Assembly: GCA_013041745.1 (NCBI GenBank)
Contig: JABDRN010000019.1
Location: 62,001 to 126,000, forward strand
DNA from: Gammaproteobacteria bacterium
GTDB lineage: Bacteria; Pseudomonadota; Gammaproteobacteria; SZUA-229
Length of the DNA: 64,000 bases
Direction: 5' to 3'
Both the position numbers and the translations under genes were made by a program. The notes beneath the pieces were generated by a model. That model saw only the letters and a list, made by a program, of their open reading frames with translations. It was not told the DNA's origin and did no database searches. Below, piece by piece: positions 56,502 through 64,000 of the stretch (its first letter is position 1; each line of letters starts with the position of its first letter).

Positions 56502-57932
56502 GTGTCACTTAAAACGCGGCTATTAATAACGCGCCAGGACGGCCGGGAAGCAGGGATCCCAGATCTTCTGCGTTTCCATCAGCTTGACGCTCGACGTTAT
56601 CCCTACCTGTTGAAAAGCAGTGCAGCACGTGAGAATAATACACAATACGATATATTGATCGCCTGTCCGCAATACCAGCTGACCATGAATGCTGACAAGT
56701 CGCTGCATTGTACTGACAAAGATGTGGAGCTGCGTCCCGGTTTCCTTGATACCCTGGAAGTCCTGTTTCAAAAAGAAAAAGAAACAAAAGAAGATGCTAA
56801 CGAAGATCATGCTCTGCCGTTTAGCGGCGGCTGGTTCGTTTTCCTGTCTTATGAGATGGCGCAAGAGATCGAACCCTGCCTGTCGATGCCTCGATTGCCA
56901 GACTCGCAGCCACTGGCTGTCGCGACACGCTGTCCTGCTGCCATCGTCATCGATAAGCAGAGCAAGCAGTGTTTTGCCATTGCAGAAGACGAATACAGCG
57001 ACCTGCTGGATGAGATAGAGAAGGATTTTCTGACCATAACAAACAGCCCGCAAGCAATCACATCAGATGAAGCAATCGAGCTTCAGTCATTACAGGAATC
57101 TGACCCCGAGCCCTACCTCGAGCAGGTCGAAAAGATAAAGCGTTATATCGTCGATGGAGATATCTTCCAGGCCAACCTTTCCCGGCTATGGCGCGCCGTG
57201 CTGAAACAGGATGTTGCAGATGCAGCTTTATTCGATGCCCTGTCGCGGATGAATCCGTCATCCTTTGCTGCGCTGGCATGCTTTGAGAATATGACGATTA
57301 TCAGCTCATCCCCAGAGCGCCTGGTATCACTCCGCGACGGTATCGTCGAGACACGGCCGATAGCCGGTACCCGTCCGCGGGATATCGATGAGCGCAGCGA
57401 TGAGGCCCTGGCCAAAGAGCTGCTGTCACATCCTAAAGAGCAGGCGGAACATATCATGCTGATCGACCTCGAGCGTAACGACCTCGGACGTGTCTGTCAG
57501 CCGGGTACGATCGAAGTCAATGAGCTGATGGTGCTCGAAAGCTGGCAACATGTCCATCACATCGTTTCTAATGTGCGTGGCAGATTGGCTGATGCAAGGT
57601 CCCCCGTCGATGTGCTGCGGGCGGTCTTTCCCGGAGGAACCATCACCGGCTGTCCAAAAGTTCGCTGCATCGAGATACTGGCAGAACTGGAACAGCAGGC
57701 AAGAGGGGCTTACACTGGTTCCCTGGGCTATATCAACCGGGATGGCAGCATGGATTTCAATATACTGATAAGAACCATGGTACGTGACAGCTATAGCAAC
57801 GAGATCAGTTTTCGCGCGGGAGGCGGTATCGTCAGCGACTCGGTGGCATTGAACGAACTCGATGAGACCCGCGCCAAGGCAAAAGGGTTGCTCAAAATAT
57901 TCACCCTGGGTGATGAAACCGATGACCAGTAA
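56502..57932 (+). CDS. pabB: Aminodeoxychorismate synthase component I (PabB-like)
   Basis: Chorismate-binding enzyme of folate synthesis that makes aminodeoxychorismate; 476 residues with GTG start. The C-terminal block shows ETRPIAGTRPRD (about residues 282-293), EHIMLIDLERNDLGRV, FPGGTITGCPKVRCIEI and DFNILIRTMV. The DFNILIRT end and location between fabF and pabC favour PabB over anthranilate synthase TrpE. However, the PIKGT lysine that acts as nucleophile in E. coli PabB is alanine here, as in TrpE. Its stop overlaps the start of pabC. Confidence 0.88.
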   Translation: MSLKTRLLITRQDGREAGIPDLLRFHQLDARRYPYLLKSSAARENNTQYDILIACPQYQLTMNADKSLHCTDKDVELRPGFLDTLEVLFQKEKETKEDANEDHALPFSGGWFVFLSYEMAQEIEPCLSMPRLPDSQPLAVATRCPAAIVIDKQSKQCFAIAEDEYSDLLDEIEKDFLTITNSPQAITSDEAIELQSLQESDPEPYLEQVEKIKRYIVDGDIFQANLSRLWRAVLKQDVADAALFDALSRMNPSSFAALACFENMTIISSSPERLVSLRDGIVETRPIAGTRPRDIDERSDEALAKELLSHPKEQAEHIMLIDLERNDLGRVCQPGTIEVNELMVLESWQHVHHIVSNVRGRLADARSPVDVLRAVFPGGTITGCPKVRCIEILAELEQQARGAYTGSLGYINRDGSMDFNILIRTMVRDSYSNEISFRAGGGIVSDSVALNELDETRAKAKGLLKIFTLGDETDDQ

Positions 57933-58785
57933 ATGCATGATCAACGGGGTTGCAACTGACCATCTATTGATCAGCGACCGTTCGATACACTATGGCGATG
58001 GCCTGTTCGAGACCATACTGTGTTCTGATAACAGGCTGTATTACTGGCCGCAGCATTATCAGCGCCTGCGCACATCGGCAGAGAAGCTGAAGATAGTATG
58101 CCCTGATGAGCAGACACTGCTTCAGGATATAACGGAACTTGTCTCCAGCAATGGAGCGGCAGAACACCGTGTGATAAAAATCTTACTCAGCCGCGGTCTC
58201 GGCGAGCGTGGCTATAGCTATACCAGGGATATATCGGCAAATCGCATGGTGCTGTTATCAGGTCTGGATGCCAGTTACTCATCGATCCTGAACGGTACCT
58301 TGCTGGCCGGTGAATTGTTCATCTGCGATCAGCAGGTCTCGATCAATGAGTCGCTCGCAGGTATGAAGCATCTCAACCGTCTGGAGAATGTCATGGCCAG
58401 AAATGAGTGGCATGACAGGAAAGCTGCGTTCATCGATGGTCTCATGCTCAATGCAGATCACGAGGTGATAGAAGGAACCATGAGCAACCTGTTTGCTGTA
58501 AGAGACGGGCAGGTGTTCACGCCTGTGCTGGATCGCTCAGGTATTCGGGGTGTCATGCGTGACGCGATAGTTGAGCTGGCAGCGAAAAACAGGCTGCCGC
58601 TATCGGAGGCCAGGCTGACAGTTGAAGATTTATTGACGATGGATGAATTATTTATCACAAACAGTTTGATTGGTATGAAACGTGTTACTAAACTCGGTGA
58701 TACGATATATAAAGATTTCGCCGTCACTGACCTGATATTTAAAGCACTACTGGTTTCTATAAAAGATTATGTTCAAGCTGTTTAA
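57922..58785 (+). CDS. pabC: Aminodeoxychorismate lyase
   Basis: PLP enzyme that releases pyruvate from aminodeoxychorismate to give p-aminobenzoate. From ATG 57922 it has 287 residues; the frame opens at 57862, but that would overlap pabB by 71 nt, and GGTGA lies 8 nt before 57922. ATG 57937 is a second possibility. The PLP lysine is in AGMKHLNRLENVMAR, and EGTMSNLF binds cofactor phosphate. The tail TNSLIGMKRV is conserved. Its last 17 nt overlap mltG. Confidence 0.93.
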   Translation: MTSKCMINGVATDHLLISDRSIHYGDGLFETILCSDNRLYYWPQHYQRLRTSAEKLKIVCPDEQTLLQDITELVSSNGAAEHRVIKILLSRGLGERGYSYTRDISANRMVLLSGLDASYSSILNGTLLAGELFICDQQVSINESLAGMKHLNRLENVMARNEWHDRKAAFIDGLMLNADHEVIEGTMSNLFAVRDGQVFTPVLDRSGIRGVMRDAIVELAAKNRLPLSEARLTVEDLLTMDELFITNSLIGMKRVTKLGDTIYKDFAVTDLIFKALLVSIKDYVQAV

Positions 58786-59788
58786 AAAAGGATTGCCTGC
58801 AATTTTCGCCATCGCCAGCATCGTGTTGCTGGTGGCCTTTTATTTCTCTTCAAAAATATATTCGGAGATGAATGAACCGATAGTTATTGAAGAGCATGAA
58901 ACCATTATCTTTACACGCGGCTCATCGGTGCGTTCACTGGCAAACCAGCTGATAGAAAGAGGCTATCTGCAGAACAAAAATTACTTCCTGATCTGGGGCA
59001 AGTTGATGCGTCAGGAAACCCGCCTGCAGGCAGGGGAATATATCATCACGCCCGGATCGACCCTTGCTGAACTACTCGATAATATGGTCGCAGGGAATGT
59101 CGTGCAGCATGGCATCGCTCTGATAGAAGGTTATACCTTTCGTCAGGTACTGGAGACCATACAGAACAGCCCGGTGGTCACCAGCAAGCTGAAAGATCTT
59201 TCTGATGAAGAGATCATGGCTGCGCTGGGTCATGAAGGCGAGCACCCGGAAGGACGTTTTTACCCGGATACCTACTATGTATCCAGGGGTGTTACCGATA
59301 AAGAGCTGCTAACGCGTGCTTATGATGAGATGGCGAGAACCCTGGCGCAGGAATGGGAACGGCGTGAAGAAAACCTGCCGCTGAAAACGCCTTATGAGGC
59401 ACTGATCCTGGCATCTATCGTCGAGAAGGAGAGTGCCATTGCAGAAGAGCGGCCACTGATCGCCGGACTGTTTATCAATCGCCTGCGAAAGAAGATGCGG
59501 CTGCAGACCGATCCAACGGTCATCTATGGTATCGAAAACTATGACGGTAATATCCGGTTCAGGGATCTGCGAAAAGATACGCCTTATAATACCTATACTC
59601 GACATGGTCTGCCGCCAACACCGATCGCGTTACCGGGCAGGGAAGCGATCCATGCGACATTACACCCTGACAAGACGGAGTATCTCTATTTCGTCGCCTA
59701 TGGCGACGGCAGCGGCAGGCACGAGTTTTCGACAAACCTGAAAGACCATGAGAAAGCCGTCGATAAGTATCAGCGTAAGAAACGCTGA
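58769..59788 (+). CDS. mltG: Endolytic murein transglycosylase MltG
   Basis: Inner-membrane enzyme that cuts nascent glycan strands, 339 residues, with one N-terminal helix (about 9-27), a LysM-like region (VRSLANQLIERGYLQN), and a YceG domain. The catalytic glutamate is in LASIVEKESAIAEERP (near residue 218), followed by LQTDPTVIYGI and the RHGLPPTPIALPGREAI block. It overlaps the pabC 3' end by 17 nt, so translation is coupled. The pabC-mltG-tmk-holB order is conserved in gammaproteobacteria. Confidence 0.96.
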   Translation: MFKLFKKGLPAIFAIASIVLLVAFYFSSKIYSEMNEPIVIEEHETIIFTRGSSVRSLANQLIERGYLQNKNYFLIWGKLMRQETRLQAGEYIITPGSTLAELLDNMVAGNVVQHGIALIEGYTFRQVLETIQNSPVVTSKLKDLSDEEIMAALGHEGEHPEGRFYPDTYYVSRGVTDKELLTRAYDEMARTLAQEWERREENLPLKTPYEALILASIVEKESAIAEERPLIAGLFINRLRKKMRLQTDPTVIYGIENYDGNIRFRDLRKDTPYNTYTRHGLPPTPIALPGREAIHATLHPDKTEYLYFVAYGDGSGRHEFSTNLKDHEKAVDKYQRKKR

Positions 59789-59839
59789 TATAGCGGGATA
59801 CGAATAAATATAATAATCAAAAATAAGAATCACTGAAAA

Positions 59840-60463
59840 ATGGCAAAATTTATAACCTTAGAAGGTATCGAGGGCGTCGGTAAGACGAGCAACCTGCTGT
59901 ACATAAAGGAGCTGCTGGAAACTTCCGGTCACGACTGTGTGGTCACCAGGGAGCCAGGTGGGACCAGCCTTGGTGAAGCGCTGCGCGGCCTGTTGTTGAG
60001 CCACTCAGATGAGAACATGAGCCCTGATGCGGAGCTGTTGATGATGTTTGCCGCACGTGCGGAGCATCTGTCAAAGGTCATCCAGCCTGCGCTGACCGAC
60101 GGTAAGACCGTATTATGTGATCGTTTTACAGAAGCCACTTACGCTTACCAGGGAGGCGGACGTCAACTCGATGTCGACAAGATCAGCGGGCTTGAGACCT
60201 GGGTGCAGGGCGAATTGCGTCCCGACCTGACCATCATCCTCGATGCGCCGGTGGAGATAGGGCGCGCACGAGCCGGCAGCAGGAGTGAACCTGACCGTAT
60301 CGAAAAAGAGCAGGATGAATTCTTTCAACGGGTGAGAGCCGCCTATATCGATCTGGCAGAGAAAAACCCGCAGCGTATCTGCCTGGTCGATGCGTCAAAA
60401 GAGCTTGCTGATGTGCAACAGCAGGTACAGCAAAAATTGGTCGAATATAACATCATCAGTTAA
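59840..60463 (+). CDS. tmk: Thymidylate kinase
   Basis: Phosphorylates dTMP to dTDP; 207 residues. The P-loop is TLEGIEGVGKTSNL (about residues 6-19). The DR-signature is DRFTEATYAYQGGGR (about 94-108), where relatives usually have DRY. The lid region RARAGSRSEPDRIEKE has the arginines of the E. coli type. It follows mltG by 51 nt; a 375-nt repeat-rich gap separates it from holB. Confidence 0.96.
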   Translation: MAKFITLEGIEGVGKTSNLLYIKELLETSGHDCVVTREPGGTSLGEALRGLLLSHSDENMSPDAELLMMFAARAEHLSKVIQPALTDGKTVLCDRFTEATYAYQGGGRQLDVDKISGLETWVQGELRPDLTIILDAPVEIGRARAGSRSEPDRIEKEQDEFFQRVRAAYIDLAEKNPQRICLVDASKELADVQQQVQQKLVEYNIIS

Positions 60464-60582
60464 TGATCGATGATGGCAGTGTTTCTCTGGAAGCCCCATT
60501 GAAGCTTGACAAATAATCTTTTCTTTAGGCTTCACTAAAACACCTGCTCACTAAAGATATCTATTCATCTTTCAGTGCAAAC

Positions 60583-60639
60583 CCCTATCTACAATACAAA
60601 CCTCTCCCCGAAATACAAACATCTATCTACAATAGAAAT
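60583..60639. repeat. Three 19-bp tandem repeats
   Basis: Units at 60583-60601, 60602-60620 and 60621-60639 share the pattern CTATCTACAATACAAAC; the middle unit is the most diverged (CTCTCCCCGAAATACAAAC). They abut the palindromic repeat. Confidence 0.75.
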
Positions 60640-60646
60640 GCCTATT

Positions 60647-60721
60647 CTGTCATCTCGAACGGATGTGAGAGATCTTATGATCGCGGCGTGTTAGATCTCT
60701 CACATCTGTTCGAGATGACAG
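60647..60721. repeat. Palindromic intergenic repeat, copy C (intact)
   Basis: The 29-bp arms (60647-60675 and 60693-60721) begin CTGTCATCTCGAAC and end GTTCGAGATGACAG, and differ at one position that would form a G-T pair. The loop is 17 nt. This is the best-preserved copy of the family also seen at 33587 and 34735. Confidence 0.85.
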
Positions 60722-60791
60722 GGTTTTCAAGAAGGCAAGTTTTTTGAGATGACAGGGTTTATAAGTAAACAAGTTTATTGAGATGGCAAGG
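60712..60791. repeat. 34-bp tandem repeats built from the palindrome end
   Basis: GAGATGACAGGGTTT starts at 60712 and 60746, and a weaker version (GAGATGGCAAGGTT) at 60780, exactly 34 bp apart. The first unit uses the outer end of palindromic copy C, so the array seems to have grown from it. Confidence 0.75.
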
Positions 60792-60838
60792 TTGAAGAAT
60801 CATATATCTATAAATGAAAAATCTGATAATATTTTGCG

Positions 60839-61834
60839 ATGATCTACCCCTGGCAACAATCACAATGGCAACAGGTAAAACAGCTGATAACCTCCGGCCG
60901 TCTGCCTCATGCCCTGTTCCTGCATGGCAACCAGGGTCTGGGAAAAGCGGAGTTTGCTGTTTCACTGGCAAATGCGCTATTGTGTCAGCATCCCACAGAA
61001 GACCGGCAGGCCTGCGGCAGCTGCCAGTCCTGCCACTTGCTCGCTGCTGATACGCATCCCGATCTGCATTACCTACGTCCGCAAGCGGCTGAGAATTCAA
61101 CCAGTAAAAAACCAGCGCTTAGTATACGCATCGATAATGTGCGTGAACTGTGTGATAAATTAAACCAGACCAGCCAGTACAGTGGTTACCGTATCGCCAT
61201 CATCGAGCAGGCAGACCAGCTGACCCTTGCTGCCGCCAATAGCCTGCTCAAGACCCTGGAAGAGCCTGGAAAAGAAGTGCTGATGATATTGACCAGTGCC
61301 CGTTCACACCGCCTGCCGGTGACCATACGCAGCCGCTGCCAGTTGCTGCGATTTACCGTGCCGGAGGAATCGCAGGCCCTGTCCTGGCTGAAAGCTAGCC
61401 AACAGGGCAATGATGCCAGTGATGAGCAGATACGGCAGGCATTGAGTTATGCTTCGGGCTCGCCGCTTTCTGCCCTCGAGAACCTGCACAGCGTCGAACA
61501 GCAGCAAATGCTGGCTGAAGCGATGACAGCCGCTATCTGCGGCAAGTCCTCACTGGAATATGCGGCAAAATTAGCAAAATTTACCAAGCTTCAGACATTA
61601 GAAGGCATGTTGAGCTGGACCTCGGATCTGAGCCGGATGATCGCCTGCGGGCCAGAGACCGAGATCATCAATAGCCAGCATCGCAGTAAGTTAAAGGCGT
61701 TGAGCAAAAAAGTTAATCAGCAACGTTTATTTCGTTTCCACGATCAGCTTAATTTCAACATCCAGCATGCATCAATCGCTTTGAATGAGCAGCTATTATG
61801 GGAAAATCTGCTATTATCATGGGACAACTTATAA
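60839..61834 (+). CDS. holB: DNA polymerase III delta' subunit
   Basis: Clamp-loader subunit, 331 residues. It has a degenerate ATP-loop GNQGLGKAEFA (about 28-38), the zinc-finger cysteines in CGSCQSC (near 60-66), and the helper blocks NSLLKTLEEPGKE and TIRSRCQLLRF with the SRC arginine finger. It begins MIYPWQQSQWQQ. PilZ and tatD follow as in pseudomonads. Confidence 0.95.
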   Translation: MIYPWQQSQWQQVKQLITSGRLPHALFLHGNQGLGKAEFAVSLANALLCQHPTEDRQACGSCQSCHLLAADTHPDLHYLRPQAAENSTSKKPALSIRIDNVRELCDKLNQTSQYSGYRIAIIEQADQLTLAAANSLLKTLEEPGKEVLMILTSARSHRLPVTIRSRCQLLRFTVPEESQALSWLKASQQGNDASDEQIRQALSYASGSPLSALENLHSVEQQQMLAEAMTAAICGKSSLEYAAKLAKFTKLQTLEGMLSWTSDLSRMIACGPETEIINSQHRSKLKALSKKVNQQRLFRFHDQLNFNIQHASIALNEQLLWENLLLSWDNL

Positions 61835-61867
61835 TAATTAACATCAATACTTTAGCAGGTATATATC

Positions 61868-62218
61868 ATGAGTAGTCCAAGCGCACGCCCCGGAATGTTA
61901 TCTTTGAGTATCAAAGATAAATCATCTTTGTATGCTGCTTTCATGCCATATGTAAAAAACGGCGGTCTGTTTATACCTACCAACAAGTCATACGACCTCG
62001 GTGACGAAGTATTTATGCTGTTGAGCTTGATGGATGACGGCGAACGTCTACCCGTGGCAGGCAAGATCATCTGGATGACCCCACCGGGAGCACAGGGTAA
62101 CCGCGCGCACGGTGTCGGTGTACAGTTCTCGCCACAGGATAAAGGTGCAACACGCGGTAAGATAGAGACACATCTCGCTGGTGCGATGAAATCTGATCGT
62201 ATCACTCATACCATGTAA
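61868..62218 (+). CDS. pilZ: PilZ-domain protein (type IV pilus PilZ type)
   Basis: A 116-residue single PilZ domain. The holB-pilZ-tatD order and the sequence (NGGLFIPTNKSYDLGDEVFM and GKIIWMTPPGAQGNRAHGVGVQF) mark it as the PilZ of type IV pilus assembly. This type lacks the RxxxR and DxSxxG c-di-GMP motifs, and neither is present here. It works with PilF/PilB and FimX-like proteins in Xanthomonas and Pseudomonas. No other pilus gene is in the window. Confidence 0.93.
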   Translation: MSSPSARPGMLSLSIKDKSSLYAAFMPYVKNGGLFIPTNKSYDLGDEVFMLLSLMDDGERLPVAGKIIWMTPPGAQGNRAHGVGVQFSPQDKGATRGKIETHLAGAMKSDRITHTM

Positions 62219-62251
62219 CTAATACTTAATGCTTTTATCTTTAATGCTGCA

Positions 62252-63031
62252 GTGTTAGTAGATTCTCATTGTCATCTCGACTGTATCGATCTATCCGAGT
62301 TTGATAACAGCTTTGATCAGCTGGTCAAGCAGACCGTAGATTCTGGCGTGGAGCACATGCTGTGTGTATCCATCAACCTCGATAAATACCCGGCGATGCT
62401 GGAAAAGGTCCGGCCTTATGAAAATATTTCGGTCTCGGCGGGGATGCACCCGATGGCCGAGCAGAGTGATACCTTCACTATCGAGTATCTGACCGAGCTG
62501 GCAAGTGATGACAAGGTGGTCGCCATCGGTGAGACCGGGCTCGATTATTATTATCATAAAGATGATCCTGCATGGCAGCAGGAACGGTTTCGCGCACATA
62601 TCAGAGTAGCGAATGAACTCGATAAGCCGGTGATAATACACACCCGTGATGCTGGTGATGACACCCTGGATATCCTGAGACAGGAGGGTGCTGAACGTTG
62701 CGGCGGCGTCATCCACTGCTTCACAGAGACGCAGGAGTTCGCTGACAGGGCGATGGATTTAGGTTTCATGATCTCGATATCCGGCATCGTCACTTTCAGA
62801 AACGCCGATGCACTCAGGGATATCGCCAGGACGATACCCGACGAGTACCTGCTGATAGAAACCGATTCACCTTACCTGGCACCGGTGCCGCATCGCGGTA
62901 AGCAGAATCAGCCGTTATTTGTCAGGCATGTTGCACAGACGCTGGCACAGATCAGGGAGACCAGTGTCGAGCATATCGCAGAGGTGTCGCGGACAAACTT
63001 TTATCGCTTGTTCGAAACAGCACATCGCTAG
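62252..63031 (+). CDS. TatD-family metal-dependent hydrolase
   Basis: TIM-barrel DNase-like hydrolase of 259 residues with GTG start. Metal ligands are seen in VDSHCHLD (residues 3-10), AIGETGLDYYY (about 91-101), VIIHTRDA (about 130-137), GVIHCFTE and ETDSPYLAPVP. It is the TatD/YcfH group member that follows pilZ. TatD proteins have 3'-5' exonuclease and AP-type activities in vitro; despite the name it is not part of Tat export. A diguanylate cyclase gene follows 45 nt later. Confidence 0.93.
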   Translation: MLVDSHCHLDCIDLSEFDNSFDQLVKQTVDSGVEHMLCVSINLDKYPAMLEKVRPYENISVSAGMHPMAEQSDTFTIEYLTELASDDKVVAIGETGLDYYYHKDDPAWQQERFRAHIRVANELDKPVIIHTRDAGDDTLDILRQEGAERCGGVIHCFTETQEFADRAMDLGFMISISGIVTFRNADALRDIARTIPDEYLLIETDSPYLAPVPHRGKQNQPLFVRHVAQTLAQIRETSVEHIAEVSRTNFYRLFETAHR

Positions 63032-63076
63032 ATACGAATAGCTGTAGCTACAGCCTGAAGATATACACAGGATCAT

Positions 63077-64000
63077 ATGTATAACATTTTACTCGGTTCA
63101 GACAACAAGCAGTCATTACGCATGTTAAGGCATCTTGCTGCGGTGCTTTCTCTATTCGGCTTTACGCTGATCAGTATCTTCTTCTATTATAACGGTCTAT
63201 ATTCTGTCGAGCTATCGACGCTGAACGCTGTGCTGATATTTTTCTGGAGCGGCGTGCTGTGTTTTACTGCCATATTGCGCTCTGGATTCAATAAGAGATT
63301 CTCCGACCCCAGCCTGACGAAACCACAGATATTGTGGAGTACATTATTCCTCTTGAGTATCGCCTACATGCTGAATGACTGGCGCGGCCTGGTATTGATA
63401 TCCTATTTCGCGATGTTGAGTTTCGGCTTTTTTAAACTGCGTTTCCGCGAATTCTTATCGGTAGGTCTATTCGTTATCCTCGGATACGTGCTGGTCATCC
63501 TGTATATATTTGTGTATGAACCGGAGCGTATAAATATAAAGCTTGAGCTGATACAGCTGCTGGTATTTACCGGTACAGTATTCATCATGTTATATACCGG
63601 TTCAGCGATAAACCGCCTGCGCGAGAGATCAAAAAAGCAATATGCCGATCTACAGGCGGCACTCGAAGTAAACAAGCGACTGGCGACCACGGATGAATTG
63701 ACCGGCCTGTATAACCGGCGTTACTTCATGGAGAAACTGGCACAGCAGAAAGCGCTTTCAGAACGTAATAATTCTGATTTCGTCATCTTTTATTGTGACC
63801 TTGATCATTTCAAGAATATCAATGATACCTTCGGTCATCATACCGGTGATATCGTATTGCAGAAGTTTTCCGAGATACTCAAGTCATCGATACGTGAGAT
63901 CGATTATGCCGCGCGTTTTGGTGGTGAGGAGTTCGTCGGCCTGCTGGTGGATACCGATCTGGAGAATGCAAAGAAAGTTACAGAGCGCATACGCAGCAGT
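63077..64000 (+). CDS. Membrane-bound GGDEF diguanylate cyclase, partial at window end
   Basis: The frame opens at ATG 63077 and runs off the end after 308 codons with no stop. It has about six membrane helices (about residues 18-38, 48-66, 83-102, 108-122, 130-148 and 160-176), a short coiled coil (RERSKKQYADLQAALEVNKR), and a GGDEF domain starting TTDELTGLYNRRYF near 208. CDLDHFKNINDTFGHHTGD has the metal site, and the active motif is GGEEF, so c-di-GMP synthesis is likely. Location beside pilZ is noted, but that PilZ type does not bind c-di-GMP. Confidence 0.93.
   Translation, partial: MYNILLGSDNKQSLRMLRHLAAVLSLFGFTLISIFFYYNGLYSVELSTLNAVLIFFWSGVLCFTAILRSGFNKRFSDPSLTKPQILWSTLFLLSIAYMLNDWRGLVLISYFAMLSFGFFKLRFREFLSVGLFVILGYVLVILYIFVYEPERINIKLELIQLLVFTGTVFIMLYTGSAINRLRERSKKQYADLQAALEVNKRLATTDELTGLYNRRYFMEKLAQQKALSERNNSDFVIFYCDLDHFKNINDTFGHHTGDIVLQKFSEILKSSIREIDYAARFGGEEFVGLLVDTDLENAKKVTERIRSS

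Larger units (their letters stand above)
60464..60838. other. 375-nt repeat-rich gap between tmk and holB
   Basis: Non-coding stretch interrupting the otherwise compact tmk-holB pair. It contains a 19-bp tandem triplet, one copy of the palindromic repeat and a 34-bp tandem array, each listed separately, with nothing else recognisable. Confidence 0.8.

Noticed and set aside
60583..60791. CRISPR-like repeats upstream of holB
   Set aside because: The units are directly adjacent with no unique spacers, and there are no cas genes.
62270..62281. GTCATCTCGAC motif resembling the palindromic repeat family
   Set aside because: It lies inside the tatD coding sequence and encodes the conserved SHCHLD metal motif; no second arm.

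Overview
This window comes from a Gram-negative, most likely sulfur-oxidising gammaproteobacterium of moderate GC. The evidence is the lipid A and Kdo genes (msbA, lpxK, a kdsB-like gene), the Lol lipoprotein system, gamma-type housekeeping genes (hflD, mnmA, rlmKL, rsd, holB-pilZ-tatD), a tmRNA with the tag ANDDNYALAA, and soxB. No tRNA or rRNA gene, CRISPR array or intact insertion sequence was seen. I cannot name the species.

Layout. 1-5.7 kb: ispD-ispF (isoprenoid precursors), a Lys-rich HU-fold protein, a YqiA-type esterase, nagZ, and a DsrE-like gene followed by a phosphoribosyltransferase and an S-methyl-5'-thioinosine phosphorylase that together suggest purine salvage. 5.7-8.4 kb (minus): DUF2062, a Nudix hydrolase, mnmA and hflD. 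8.5-18.4 kb (plus): comEC, exbB-exbD, msbA, lpxK, a Trm112-type gene, a divergent kdsB-like gene and rlmKL. 18.4-24.4 kb is a loose accessory stretch: rsd, an orphan beta-barrel, a DUF938 methyltransferase, two small unknown genes, hopJ, an mltF-like gene and a broken response regulator. 24.4-28.6 kb (minus): an RND efflux pair. 28.7-29.3 kb: ssrA next to a duplicated fragment of its own 3' end and an array of four hairpins. 29.6-42.3 kb: purL, msrP-msrQ, soxB (minus), a HupE-like gene, two paralogous lipoproteins, and lolC/F-lolD. 42.3-46.2 kb (minus): a 1290-residue FAD/Fe-S oxidoreductase. 46.5-51.7 kb: the heat-shock cluster hrcA-grpE-dnaK-dnaJ with a CIRCE operator and sigma-32-like promoters. 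51.8-64 kb: dapB, then fabD-fabG-acpP-fabF-pabB-pabC-mltG-tmk-holB-pilZ-tatD and a truncated (window edge) diguanylate cyclase.

Most of the window is ordinary core genome. The unusual material is mainly between genes: the ssrA-associated hairpin element, a dispersed palindromic repeat family (33.6, 34.7 and 60.7 kb), and two different tandem repeats beside one copy of it upstream of holB. Among the proteins, the kdsB-like product has lost most of the canonical nucleotide-binding signature, and PabB carries PIAGT in place of PIKGT.

Start sites were moved from the longest reading frame where a ribosome-binding site, signal peptide or family length argued for it; these cases are stated in the entries. 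All motif, hairpin and promoter calls were made by eye.
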